Assembly: GCA_035293765.1 (NCBI GenBank)
Contig: DATGMF010000053.1
Location: 62,001-126,000, forward strand
Origin: DASRHT01 sp035293765
GTDB taxonomy: Bacteria > Chloroflexota > Ktedonobacteria > Ktedonobacterales > Ktedonobacteraceae
Direction of reading: 5' to 3'
Length of the DNA stretch: 64,000 bases
Position numbers and translations under genes: made by a program. Shown here one piece after another: positions 6,518 to 15,027 of this stretch (position 1 is its first letter; each line of letters opens with the position of its first letter). The notes under the pieces were generated by a model. It was not told the origin of the DNA. It was given only the letters and a program-made list of their open reading frames with translations, and made no database searches.

Positions 6518-9500
6518 GTGCGAGTACAGGACCCGCTCGTCGAATCATTAGCCGAACCGGGCATTCTCTGTAGTGGCTGGACAGTGACCCTCTGTTATGG
6601 CTATGGCTTCGGCCAGGTGGCGGGACCGGACAACAACTGGTATCACTGGACGGCGGTGGAAGATGCCAACAGCCACATGGTGGTCAGCTTTGACGATATG
6701 TTGGGCCGCACGCGCTATGTGCAGTGGTACAGTTCGCCGGACTCGACCGACAGCAATATCACGGCGCAGAAGCAGATCCAGTACAACGCGCTGGGAGAGC
6801 CGACCAGCGTGACCATGACCGATCTGACGCCGCAAGCAGGCCAGACCATCACCAGCGTCACGGCGACCGCGACCTATGACGACCTGGGTTGCATGACCAG
6901 CTCGACCGATCCTGATAAGGGCAATCATAGCTACACCTACGACGCCGATGGACGCACACTCACCGATGTCTCGGGCACACGCACGCTGGGCATGAGCTAC
7001 GATCAACTTGGGCGCGTGGGATGCATCCAGGATGCCGCTCCCACCACCAACGGCTATGGTGGCTGTAGCAGTAGCGCGCATCCGCTGATGCAATATGCCT
7101 ATGATGTCACCACGATGGGAATCTCCGGCAGCAGTGATTTCTCCATCGGGCAGATGACGCGTAGTATCGCCACCGCCTACTACCCGGATGGCTCTGCTAC
7201 CACCACCACCCAGCAGGCGCAGCACGACCAGCGTGGTCGGCCCATCAGCGCGACGCTGCAACTGGGCGTGCCCGGCAGTTGGAACGTCACGACCGCACTC
7301 CCGACGTATCAGATGAACCTCGCGTACAACGACGCCAATCAACTGACCACGACGCAAACCACGGTAGGCGGGCAAGCAGGCTACACCTTCTCGCAAGCCT
7401 ACAATAGCACGACTGGTCTGCTCACGGGCCTCTCGAACAACACGACGGGAACCGCCAACCTGGCAACGTTGGGCTATGATGCGCAGGGCGATGTCAGCGA
7501 CATCAACTTCCAGACCACCACCGGCACCGCACTGGCGAACGATCACTTCACTTACGATGGCAACCTGCGTCCGGCCAGCGCCAGCGCCACCTGGCAAAGT
7601 GGTAGCGGAGGCAGCGGCACGATCTTTAGCCAGAGCCGCAGCTATGACCCGTTAGGCAACGTCGCCAGCATCAGCACGACACTCGCTGCCGTTCCGGGGC
7701 AAAGCGGTTCGGGCGGGAGCGAGACGCAGAATTTCTGCTATGATGAGCAGAATCGGATGGTGTGGGCAGGCAACTCGGGGACGCAGCCAGCGCCAGGCAA
7801 TGGCACCTGTGGCAGTGGGACGCTTTCCAACAGTCTGAGTGGAGCAGCCTACAGTACGAGCTACGCTTACACCCACCTGGGCCAGCTCTGGCAGGGACCG
7901 GTCAACGGCACGGGCAGTACCTATCAGTACCTGTACTGCAACAGCAGCCATCCGCACCAGTTGACCGGACTCTACCCAACGGGGACCAGTTGCAGCAACC
8001 TGAGCGGCGCGGTCTATACCAGCAGCAACGACGCCTTCGGCAACGTGACGAGCCGGACGTACAACGGCAGCACGGCCACGCTCTCCTACGACCAGCTCGA
8101 CCAGCTCGTGCAGTGGAATGCAGGAGCGAGTAGCCAGGAGTGGTATGCCTACGACATGGGAGGCAACCGCACCCTGCGGCGCAGCACGACTGGCAGTGGC
8201 ACGACGATCACGGTCTACGCCTTCGGACTGGAAGAGCACGTCTACAGCAGTTCTGGCAGCCCACAGAGCAGCACGTACTATTATCCCTTAGGTGGGCGGC
8301 TCATCGGCGAGTTGCAGGGCAGCACGACGCAATTTTTCTTGACTGATGCGCTGGGTAGCGTCCTCACCACCTTCAACGCGGTGGCAGGGAGCGCCGCGGT
8401 GCAGGGCAACCAGCTCTACGGCCCCTATGGCACCAGTCGTTACAGTCAGGGGTCGATGGGCACCAACAAGGGCTTCACGGGGCAATACGTCGATGCCACG
8501 GGGTTAGACTACTACAACGCACGCTATTACGACCCGGTGGTGGGGCGGTTCATCAGTGCGGATACGGTGCAGGGCAACGGGGCAGGGATGGACCCCTACG
8601 AGTATGTGGGAGGCAACCCCGAGACGTTCGTTGATCCAACGGGACGGATGTTTGCCCAAACGGCTGGAGGGGGAGGGGGTCCGACGCTGCCGTGCGGCCC
8701 TATCTGCGATGATCTGAAGCATTTGCCCCCTGTACGCTCTGGAGGAGGCTCGACCTGCGATCTGGCCTGTGTCATGAATAAAGCTGGGTTCAACCCGTGT
8801 CAAGTGGGTTCCACCTGCGTGGTGAATACGGCTGTCAAAGGGCCGTCGGCTGTGCTGTCTGTGCAGACCGGAAGCACCTCTTCCAACCTGCTAACGTGCT
8901 TTTCTGGCTGTATCAATATCACCATCTTTACGCCTCCCCAGACGGTCCATATGCTGGTGGATACGGCGTTTCAAGCGCAGTCGTGTGTGACGACAGGTCT
9001 GCTTCATCCCTGTTTTGGGGGAGGGAGTGATGATTCAGAAACCATAGATGATAACCTCACTAAGCCCGATATTCTGGCGAGTGATCCGGCGGGGGATGCG
9101 GTTGGTGGGGGAGATGCTTCAGGAGCTAATCGAGAATTAGCGCAGGATGCTCAAAAAGAGGCCACGGCCTTACAAAATCTTATCGACCCGGCGAGACATC
9201 GTAACCTAACAGTAGGAGTCGGAGCTTTACAGGACCAAGATGGTAATGTCATAACAGTAGTCAGTACGAATGCCAATCCAGGAAACGAGGTGAAATCAAT
9301 GATAGAAGCAGGTGCAGGTCTCTTCGGACATGACTTCATCGATGGAACTGAACATGCAGAAATCAATATTGTGAGATACGCAGAACGAAACAAACTTGGG
9401 CTTCTTGCGTTAGGTACTAGTCGCCAAGCCTGTGAAATATGCACAGACATCATGTTAGGTTATTTTAGTGTGGGAGAAACAAATTTAGATCTCCTACCAA

Positions 9501-9535
9501 GATCTTTCAGACCATCATTATGGTGGAATATATAG
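6518..9535 (+). CDS. Rhs/YD-repeat protein with C-terminal deaminase-fold toxin, probably 5'-truncated
   Basis: Many YD-type repeats (SYDQLGR, TYDADGR, AYDMGGN, and so on) lead to the Rhs core near residues 640-715 (TGLDYYNARYYDPVVGRFISAD and DPTG). After a variable linker, the last ~120 residues carry HAE (946-948) and CEIC (C972, C975), the zinc and catalytic signature of the cytidine-deaminase fold used by many polymorphic toxins. This part has lower GC than the repeat region. The Rhs shell encloses the toxin, which is released and delivered to a neighbouring cell. The frame is open from 6446 but has only one candidate start (GTG 6518) without a ribosome-binding site, and the sequence before 6446 changes abruptly to AT-rich. 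The typical large N-terminal part is missing, so this is likely a 3' fragment or displaced toxin cassette. Confidence 0.82.
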   Translation: MRVQDPLVESLAEPGILCSGWTVTLCYGYGFGQVAGPDNNWYHWTAVEDANSHMVVSFDDMLGRTRYVQWYSSPDSTDSNITAQKQIQYNALGEPTSVTMTDLTPQAGQTITSVTATATYDDLGCMTSSTDPDKGNHSYTYDADGRTLTDVSGTRTLGMSYDQLGRVGCIQDAAPTTNGYGGCSSSAHPLMQYAYDVTTMGISGSSDFSIGQMTRSIATAYYPDGSATTTTQQAQHDQRGRPISATLQLGVPGSWNVTTALPTYQMNLAYNDANQLTTTQTTVGGQAGYTFSQAYNSTTGLLTGLSNNTTGTANLATLGYDAQGDVSDINFQTTTGTALANDHFTYDGNLRPASASATWQSGSGGSGTIFSQSRSYDPLGNVASISTTLAAVPGQSGSGGSETQNFCYDEQNRMVWAGNSGTQPAPGNGTCGSGTLSNSLSGAAYSTSYAYTHLGQLWQGPVNGTGSTYQYLYCNSSHPHQLTGLYPTGTSCSNLSGAVYTSSNDAFGNVTSRTYNGSTATLSYDQLDQLVQWNAGASSQEWYAYDMGGNRTLRRSTTGSGTTITVYAFGLEEHVYSSSGSPQSSTYYYPLGGRLIGELQGSTTQFFLTDALGSVLTTFNAVAGSAAVQGNQLYGPYGTSRYSQGSMGTNKGFTGQYVDATGLDYYNARYYDPVVGRFISADTVQGNGAGMDPYEYVGGNPETFVDPTGRMFAQTAGGGGGPTLPCGPICDDLKHLPPVRSGGGSTCDLACVMNKAGFNPCQVGSTCVVNTAVKGPSAVLSVQTGSTSSNLLTCFSGCINITIFTPPQTVHMLVDTAFQAQSCVTTGLLHPCFGGGSDDSETIDDNLTKPDILASDPAGDAVGGGDASGANRELAQDAQKEATALQNLIDPARHRNLTVGVGALQDQDGNVITVVSTNANPGNEVKSMIEAGAGLFGHDFIDGTEHAEINIVRYAERNKLGLLALGTSRQACEICTDIMLGYFSVGETNLDLLPRSFRPSLWWNI

Positions 9536-9578
9536 CGGCCTAACATCTTATCTGCGAACAGTGTGAGATACAAAAGTT

Positions 9579-9636
9579 AACAGCCTTCTGAAGAGCATTA
9601 AAATGATATTTTCAAAATGTATCTTCAGAGGCTGTT
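9579..9636 (+). terminator. Hairpin after the Rhs gene
   Basis: AACAGCCTTCTGAAGA (9579-9594) pairs with TCTTCAGAGGCTGTT (9622-9636), 15 pairs with one bulged T, across an AT-rich 27-nt loop. It starts 43 bp after the Rhs stop, between convergent genes. Confidence 0.5.
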
Positions 9637-9709
9637 ACCTAATACACTTCTTGAACGAATTCTAGGAAAATGTGACCTGAATTCATGGATAAAACAGCAT
9701 CTCCATCCA

Positions 9710-10570
9710 TCATGATATTCTCTTGCCCCAAAATCCTGAAAGGTCATGCACCTGTGATTCGCCCGAAGGAAGGCGGATCATAATACGTTGTGGATCAAGG
9801 AACACAGGATCAGTGATATACTCACTTTCCTCTGGAAAAGAGCTAGATGCTTTTGTTTCCTGAGAAAAGAAACCAGGAGCACTTACATTTGGCGGCTGAT
9901 AACCTGGAGGGATGGTAAGACTAAGAGGTATTTCACCTAGCATCTGTGTTTGATGAAACACTACTATTGCGCCAATTTCTTTTTTAGCCTTTCCTGTTGA
10001 GTGACCATCATGCTCATGACTATCCTCATTTTCCCACCAATCAGTGTTTTCTTGATAGGCACAGACCCAGAGAAGCCCATCAGAGCTAAATACCGGTCGT
10101 GTGGAATAGTTAGTTTTTCCATTGAAATAACTGTTTTGGACGAGGTGAGTGATATTGTTCTCATGAATAGCGACAAACTCATAGCCAAACTCACATTGGT
10201 CCGTCCATTGGCACACAGCCAGATCACTTGTCGGAGAAATAACGAGATCAAACAAATAACCCATCGGAAAACGCAGCGGACAGTGCTGAAGGAGGGAGCC
10301 TTGCGGCCAGGAATAAATGGCAAATTGAAAATCTTCAGAAACTTGGGGATTTTGGAGTGCTGCAATCTGTGTTCCCTGTCGCAGCCATGCAAGTGCATGA
10401 GCGTCCACTGGCGACCAAGCCAGGCGTTTGGTTTCATTATTCCAAATCGCGGCAAGATAGGCATCTTTAGTCGATACTTGCATTGCCAGGTATTTTCCAT
10501 CTGGATGCCGATCAAGGAGACAGTCAGGCTTTTTCCCTTCAAGTGTTTCAAAAGTTCTAAAGTCGATCAT
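9710..10570 (-). CDS. Beta-propeller-like protein in the toxin locus
   Basis: A 287-residue cytoplasmic-looking protein with no signal peptide. It has repeated strand-turn segments of the type seen in WD40/PD40 propellers: RHPDGKYLAMQV, AIWNNETKRLAWSP, VISPTSDLAVCQWT, VFSSDGLLWVCAY and VFLDPQRIMIRLP. Residues HEHDGH lie in a probable exposed loop. No enzyme motif is visible. ATG 10570 has AGAGGG about 10 nt upstream and is preferred over ATG 10594. It is convergent to the Rhs gene and is separated from the Imm40-like gene by the IS element. A role as accessory or immunity component is possible but not supported by a family match. Confidence 0.55.
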   Translation of the reverse strand: MIDFRTFETLEGKKPDCLLDRHPDGKYLAMQVSTKDAYLAAIWNNETKRLAWSPVDAHALAWLRQGTQIAALQNPQVSEDFQFAIYSWPQGSLLQHCPLRFPMGYLFDLVISPTSDLAVCQWTDQCEFGYEFVAIHENNITHLVQNSYFNGKTNYSTRPVFSSDGLLWVCAYQENTDWWENEDSHEHDGHSTGKAKKEIGAIVVFHQTQMLGEIPLSLTIPPGYQPPNVSAPGFFSQETKASSSFPEESEYITDPVFLDPQRIMIRLPSGESQVHDLSGFWGKRIS

Positions 10571-10737
10571 ACAGCTCAAACCCTCTACTTTCATATATAG
10601 CTTTCTATTCTTAATAACTGAACTAGTATTTTAGGCAGCTTGATTATCCTATTATGCTTGGCGACAGTATAACATATTTGACTTTACATTTGACACTTAT
10701 ACTGACCCAGATTGTCAAGACACCAAAATCGCTGTTG

Positions 10738-11598
10738 CTAAGGTGTAAGCTCCTTTCTTGATCCGGCAAAGTAAACTGCTGCTGGTGTGCAATAGTCGAG
10801 CGCCTGGTGAAGACGGCGCTCGTTATAAAAACGTAAGTAAGCTCGTAGCTCTTCGCGTGCTTCACGAGGATTGGCGTAATCTTTGAGATAGACCTCCTCA
10901 TATTTGATCGTACGCCACAATCTTTCCGTAAAAATGTTGTCAAGAGCTCGACCTTTGCTGTCCATGCTGATCCGAATATCATGCGCCAGGAGCAATTGGG
11001 TATACTGCGAGCTGGTAAAGTGACTGCCTTGATCACTGTTGCAGATCTGCGGCGTGGCTTGCGCCAACGCCTGCTGCATCGCTTCGATCACAAACTCGAT
11101 CTGCATATTCTGCTCCAATTCCCAACTCACAATATATCTTGAGTACCAATCCAGAATGGCGACCAAGTACATCCACCCGCCTCTCAAGCGAATGTAAGTG
11201 ATATCGATGCCCCAAATATGATTAGGCATGTTCGCCGTCACGTTTTTGAGCAGATAGGGATACACCGCTGCCTGATGCGCCCGCTTGCTCAAATTCGGGC
11301 CTGGATAAATGGCAATGAGCCCCATTTCGCGCATATACTGTGCCACCGTCTTTTGATTGATGCCATGCCCCTCGCGATGCAATTGTGCGGCGATCTTCCG
11401 ATACCCATAATACGGGTGCTCGGTATAGATCGCATCAATGCGGTGCTTGAATGCCACCTCTTGCGGCGATGGAGGGACTGGTTGATAGTAGAGCCCGGAA
11501 CGATTGAGACTCAACAGGTGCGCCTGTGTTTTCACTGGCAGTTCCCGGTTTTCCCAGTCAATCAGTTCGCGCCTCTCGTTTCTACTTAAAGATTGCAC
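10738..11598 (-). CDS. IS3-family transposase, catalytic subunit (OrfB)
   Basis: A 286-residue DDE integrase-type transposase. An N-terminal HTH_21-like segment (HPYYGYRKIAAQLHREG) is followed by the rve catalytic core: first Asp in WGIDITYIRL, second in CNSDQGSHFTS, Glu in FTERLWRTIKYEEVY, and the conserved C-terminal YNERRLHQALDYCTPAAVY. All three acidic residues are intact, so it should be active. It starts at GTG 11598, overlapping OrfA by 17 nt in the +1 frame relative to OrfA, not the -1 frame usual for IS3 frameshifting. Translation may be coupled, or a fusion may arise by slippage on the A8 run (11603-11610). Confidence 0.92.
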   Translation of the reverse strand: MQSLSRNERRELIDWENRELPVKTQAHLLSLNRSGLYYQPVPPSPQEVAFKHRIDAIYTEHPYYGYRKIAAQLHREGHGINQKTVAQYMREMGLIAIYPGPNLSKRAHQAAVYPYLLKNVTANMPNHIWGIDITYIRLRGGWMYLVAILDWYSRYIVSWELEQNMQIEFVIEAMQQALAQATPQICNSDQGSHFTSSQYTQLLLAHDIRISMDSKGRALDNIFTERLWRTIKYEEVYLKDYANPREAREELRAYLRFYNERRLHQALDYCTPAAVYFAGSRKELTP

Positions 11599-11890
11599 GA
11601 GATTTTTTTTCCAACCACGTCATTTGCGTGGTTAATCGCCCAATTTCGGCATACAAGGCTTCTCGTTCTTTTTGCCACTCGGCCTCTTTTTCAGCTAACT
11701 CCTGTCCAGCCTGGTCACTAAAGAGGCTCGGCAAGCCGGCCAGCGCCTGATCCCGCCAACGATACAGCATATTCGTATGCACTCCGTATTCTGCGGCTAA
11801 TTGTCCAACCGTTTTTTCTTCTTTCAGCATTTCCTTGACTATTTTGGCCTTAAACTCTGCGCTGTACTGCTTGCGCGTTTTCTTTTCCAT
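11582..11890 (-). CDS. IS3-family transposase, HTH subunit (OrfA)
   Basis: A 102-residue Tnp_1-type protein: basic start KKTRKQYSAEFKAKIVKE, helix-turn-helix VGQLAAEYGVHTNMLYRWRDQAL, and a C-terminal leucine/coiled-coil segment (ELAEKEAEWQKEREALYAEI) for multimer formation. It binds the terminal repeats and pairs with OrfB. A run of eight A lies 19 nt before its stop. Confidence 0.9.
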   Translation of the reverse strand: MEKKTRKQYSAEFKAKIVKEMLKEEKTVGQLAAEYGVHTNMLYRWRDQALAGLPSLFSDQAGQELAEKEAEWQKEREALYAEIGRLTTQMTWLEKKSRAIFK

Positions 11891-11977
11891 GATGTTGTTT
11901 ACACCTTACGAGTCGATCATATTTTGCCCGAAATCTTAGGCTCATTATAAGGAAGTGCTACATATTGGAATACATTA

Positions 11978-12430
11978 GTGCAAAAAAGTGCAGAGAAAGC
12001 ACTTTCGTTTCTTAAAAAGGACCATTTGCTCGATAGCGAATATGTGTATATGCTCGATGTTGTAGAAGAGGAAGAGATGATGATGCGAAACAGGCTTCCA
12101 CAACATTTCCCTAAAGGACTGATGGAGGATGCTTACTTGCTTGATTACATAGGAAGTGCCGAAATTGCCTGGAAATACGAAGCTGCAATCGCTGTAGTAA
12201 AGTTTTATGCAGCAAACGAGTATGTTATTCTTGGAGGAGATGTATATGAAATTCGTAACGAACATATCCGTCCTACTCTGGATAACTGGTATTTTAGCTC
12301 CAAGAATCCATTCTCTCAGGAAGATCTCTCCTTGAGTAGAGATAAAGCTATTCTGTACATAGAGAATTACTATCTTAAAAATGGAGATGACTATGGATAT
12401 ACGCTCGTTGTACGCTCTTTGAAACAATAA
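11978..12430 (+). CDS. Imm40-like immunity protein candidate
   Basis: A 150-residue acidic, cytoplasmic protein. The central part (IGSAEIAWKYEAAIAVVKF, then VILGGDVYEI and PTLDNWYF) resembles the Imm40 family of polymorphic-toxin immunity proteins, where an [IL]G-E-A-x-x motif precedes LGGDVY and DNWY; this is from memory of the family and not a search. Its place 2.4 kb behind a deaminase-toxin Rhs gene, on the same strand, supports the role. The first 50 residues are extra compared with the core. GTG 11978 lacks a good ribosome-binding site and the IS right end is only 34 bp upstream, so the insertion may have removed its promoter or true start. Confidence 0.6.
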   Translation: MQKSAEKALSFLKKDHLLDSEYVYMLDVVEEEEMMMRNRLPQHFPKGLMEDAYLLDYIGSAEIAWKYEAAIAVVKFYAANEYVILGGDVYEIRNEHIRPTLDNWYFSSKNPFSQEDLSLSRDKAILYIENYYLKNGDDYGYTLVVRSLKQ

Positions 12431-12507
12431 AAATATGTATTATAGAACGTCGTCGCCCAATCTTGTTGGGTTTGCGTGGTCACATTCGTTTAGAGCGGAG
12501 TCAAACA

Positions 12508-12858
12508 ATGCACGAGCAAGGATTGTTGCCCGATTCTATCAGAAATATTTTTCCCATCACGGATGAACACGTCATTCTTGCAACCTCCCAAAGCACATTT
12601 TTGATCAATGGCCCAAGCCAGGAGGTTCTCTGGACTATTTTCTGTCCTGCTCATGAAGCTGCCTTTGACCTTGAGCAAGAGAGGTTAGCACTAGCAACGC
12701 AGGGAAGAATATTTTTATGGGATCTAACCTCTGGCTTACTTCTACAAACCCTCAATTTTGGTAATGACGTGCCAACAGCTCTTGCTTTTCATCCTCAAGG
12801 CTCATTACGGGCGCGTTCTTGCCACTTGATATCACAAGCTATCATTGGTGACATTTGA
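12508..12858 (+). pseudogene. N-terminal fragment of a WD40-type protein
   Basis: ATG 12508 (GGAG about 8 nt upstream) opens 116 codons with propeller-like repeats: ILATSQSTFLINGPSQEVLW, RLALATQGRIFLWDLTSGLLLQTL, then ALAFHPQGS. A WD40 protein should continue for several more blades, but the frame decays after FHPQG and stops at 12858, directly before the intergenic hairpin at 12884. It is best read as the remnant of a longer gene cut by rearrangement at the edge of the toxin locus. Confidence 0.5.
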
Positions 12859-12883
12859 GAGAAAGATGCAGGGCGAGCAGCGA

Positions 12884-12904
12884 GGGCAGGTGCGAGACCT
12901 GCCC
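12884..12904. terminator. Hairpin at the end of the muiA-like gene
   Basis: GGGCAGGT (12884-12891), loop GCGAG, ACCTGCCC (12897-12904), immediately beyond the stop codon of the minus-strand gene. It ends in CCCTACGG and so also resembles the GTAGGG-type intergenic palindromes of this genome. Confidence 0.5.
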
Positions 12905-14530
12905 CTACGGTAGCCCAATCACCTTCATCCCTTGTGGGTGCTCCACCACGAAGCGGTATTCGATTTTTTGTTCGGCGTCGGGTGGTAAGGTAAAGCGCCA
13001 GGTGAGTAGTTCCAGGCCGGTCCGTTTGGCGGGCGCGGGTTGGATGTTCTGGACTTTGACTTTGACGCGTTCGTGCTGGGAGACGGGGAGGTGGTCGCGG
13101 ATGACGACGCGCCGGGGATGGGCTGCGTAGTTGTGGACGGTGATGCGATACGCGTATGTGATGCGGCGAATATCGCTTTGCAGCAGGTTCCCCTTGTCCA
13201 CCGCACGCTCGATCAGCTCGCGTTTGACCTTGATATCGTCGTCAATGCCCAGGAAGATTTTGAACTTTTCGCCGGGCGCGGTCATTTTCACCTGAGTGGT
13301 GCCGACGTATTCGCCGCTCAGGAAGATGCTGGCATCGCCCTTGAGCAGCACGCGTTCTGTCGTGTTGGTGATGGTGGCGCGCAGGTGCGTGTGCTCTTCG
13401 GTAACGGGCGCGCTGACGTAATCGAATTCACAGGGCAGGTTGTCGCGCGCAATCGTGGTTTTGTGGGGCGAGTTGTCCGAGGGGATATCGACCGAGCGAC
13501 CCACGCGGAAAACCAGCGCGGTCCCCGAGCGTTCGACTGTCGCGGTTTCTATGCTCGCCTCCACAGGCTCGTATTCCGCCTCTGCCTGGTCTAACGCCTG
13601 CGCTTGCATAGGAGCGGGTGCGCTGATAGACGCTCTTGCCATTCTGGCTGGCATTGGCGCACTGGCTGGCGCTGCTCCATACAAGGGCTGTGGCGGGGGT
13701 GGCGTATACACCTGAAGATACCAGGGGTTCAGTTCCGGCAGGACCGCTGCCAGGCTGGGACGTGCGGTGGAGAGCGAGAGGTTGACCTGTTCCCACGCTT
13801 CACCGGTGTACTGCTGGACTACGCCGACATATGTCAGTTCAACCTCGCCGGCGCTGTGTTCGTCGTTCATCTGCACGCGCACGTCGTATTGCGGATGCCA
13901 GGAGGCGTCCATCACCAGGTAGGAGATCTCCAGCGTGAAATCGCCAGCTTCCGCCAGCGCGACGGTGACGATGGCAGCAAGGCGGTCCGGGTTTGCACGG
14001 CCCTGCTTTTGGGCGAGTTCGCGCTTTTTGGCTTCGATCTCCAGTTGTACCTGTTTGAGCTGGATTTCCAGGTTTTGCGCGGCTTCGGCATCCTGCAACG
14101 CCTGATTGGTCATAAAGCTAAAGAAATCGGCGCAATCCTGCGGCTTCATCTGTCCTTGCGCAAGACCTTTGGCAAAGTCGCGCGATTGTTCGCCGAGCGC
14201 CCGTAGCCATTGACGATGGTCGTTGAGCGAATCCTGGCGCGCTTTGAGCAATTGCTGTTGCTGCTGAAGCTTTTCCAGTTCGCGCTGCAGCCGGGAGATG
14301 TCAGCCTCCGGGGGACGGCTATAGAAGGCAGTAGCGATATCAACGTTGAGGATACGCGTATTCTGCGGACCCTGACCGGAGCTGCGCAGCGAATCGCGGA
14401 TGAACTGGGGAAGATCGTTGATCCGCAGCTCATGCTCGCCAGCTTCCAGGTGGATGCTCCCCTTGCGTGTGACGAGGGCGCGGTCGGCATAGACGGTCAC
14501 TTCTGTGATAGGGGCGTCAAGATCGATCAT
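12905..14530 (-). CDS. MuiA-family (DUF4140/DUF4139) protein
   Basis: A 541-residue member of the mucoidy-inhibitor A family. Residues 1-110 form the DUF4140 domain (ITEVTVYADRALVTRKG), followed by a coiled coil rich in Gln and Glu (about 80-190), then DUF4139 with ISYLVMDASWHPQYDVRVQ, LTYVGVVQQYTGEAWEQVNL, a Pro/Ala linker, and the C-terminal RITYAYRITVHNYAAHPRRVVIRDHLPVS. No signal peptide or membrane segment is visible, so it is probably cytoplasmic. Its function is unknown outside the Myxococcus mucoidy phenotype that gave the name. Its ATG overlaps the stop of the upstream nucleotidyltransferase (ATGA), so the two are translationally coupled. Confidence 0.85.
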   Translation of the reverse strand: MIDLDAPITEVTVYADRALVTRKGSIHLEAGEHELRINDLPQFIRDSLRSSGQGPQNTRILNVDIATAFYSRPPEADISRLQRELEKLQQQQQLLKARQDSLNDHRQWLRALGEQSRDFAKGLAQGQMKPQDCADFFSFMTNQALQDAEAAQNLEIQLKQVQLEIEAKKRELAQKQGRANPDRLAAIVTVALAEAGDFTLEISYLVMDASWHPQYDVRVQMNDEHSAGEVELTYVGVVQQYTGEAWEQVNLSLSTARPSLAAVLPELNPWYLQVYTPPPPQPLYGAAPASAPMPARMARASISAPAPMQAQALDQAEAEYEPVEASIETATVERSGTALVFRVGRSVDIPSDNSPHKTTIARDNLPCEFDYVSAPVTEEHTHLRATITNTTERVLLKGDASIFLSGEYVGTTQVKMTAPGEKFKIFLGIDDDIKVKRELIERAVDKGNLLQSDIRRITYAYRITVHNYAAHPRRVVIRDHLPVSQHERVKVKVQNIQPAPAKRTGLELLTWRFTLPPDAEQKIEYRFVVEHPQGMKVIGLP

Positions 14531-15027
14531 ACTATTTTATCTCCTGCTATCTCAAGTAAATCCTGATGATCCACCGGACGGTCAAGCATGGCTTTGTAGC
14601 TGATCAGTTCATCCTTTGGCATGATATGGACTTCAGTACCATACAAATTGATGGTATTGGAGCGTGCGAAATCTATGATCTGTGGCTCCCAGCGCTGGTC
14701 GCGGCGGTTGTAGAAGCTCGGGTTGGTGGTGGTATCGCCGAGTTCGATCCAGATATTGTCATACTCAAGGGCCATGTAGATAAGGTCCCAGGAATCGCTT
14801 TTGTGCGGCAAGGGCTCGCGTACAACATACGGCTTCATCTCCTCTATTGCCGCCTGCGCCTGCTCCATAGGCACGTAGATATCGATATCGACCAGAGGAC
14901 GCGTTGCCCCATAGGCTTTAGCGGCCAGGCCGCCGACGATCTGGTAAGGGACGTGGTGACGGTTAAGCAGAGAAATGATCCAGTTGAGCGCCTGTCCAAT
15001 CTTCTGTGGATCATTGGTTACTTCCAT
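14527..15027 (-). CDS. Nucleotidyltransferase-fold protein (AbiEii-like)
   Basis: A 166-residue protein with the signature of small MNT/AbiEii-type nucleotidyltransferases: VPYQIVGGLAAKAYGATRP (GG motif) followed by LVDIDIYV, which supplies the two metal-binding aspartates, and a late TINLYGTEVHIMPKDELISYK segment. Such enzymes transfer NMP to RNA, protein or antibiotic, and some act as toxins. ATG 15027 has AGGAG 7 nt upstream; the 13 residues before it are unlikely to be used. It is the first gene of a two-gene unit with the muiA-like gene. The real substrate cannot be told from sequence. Confidence 0.72.
   Translation of the reverse strand: MEVTNDPQKIGQALNWIISLLNRHHVPYQIVGGLAAKAYGATRPLVDIDIYVPMEQAQAAIEEMKPYVVREPLPHKSDSWDLIYMALEYDNIWIELGDTTTNPSFYNRRDQRWEPQIIDFARSNTINLYGTEVHIMPKDELISYKAMLDRPVDHQDLLEIAGDKIV

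Larger units (their letters stand above)
10702..11944 (-). mobile_element. IS3-family insertion sequence, about 1.24 kb, flanked by TTATA repeats
   Basis: The element contains the two overlapping transposase frames typical of IS3 elements. Reading inward, the left end is TGACCCAGATTG and the right end (minus strand) is TGAGCCTAAGATTT, which agree imperfectly as terminal inverted repeats starting TGA. The pentamer TTATA occurs at 10697-10701 and again at 11945-11949, as expected for a 5-bp target duplication. Removing the element and one TTATA would bring a TTGACA hexamer (10690-10695) close to the Imm40-like gene. Confidence 0.75.

Noticed and set aside
6548..7597. 349-codon open frame on the minus strand
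   Set aside because: It is the antisense shadow of the GC-rich Rhs repeat region, has no ribosome-binding site, and its Gly/Arg/Val-rich translation has no domain features.
9579..9636. Small toxin-immunity RNA between the Rhs gene and the propeller gene
   Set aside because: Only a terminator-like hairpin is present; no promoter or second structure supports an RNA gene.
11603..11610. Classical -1 frameshift site for OrfAB
   Set aside because: The A8 run is suggestive, but OrfB lies in the +1 frame; a -1 shift leads to a stop within six codons.
13040..13594. 184-codon plus-strand frame inside the muiA-like gene
   Set aside because: Antisense to a well-supported gene, no start site, acidic low-complexity translation mirroring the coding strand.
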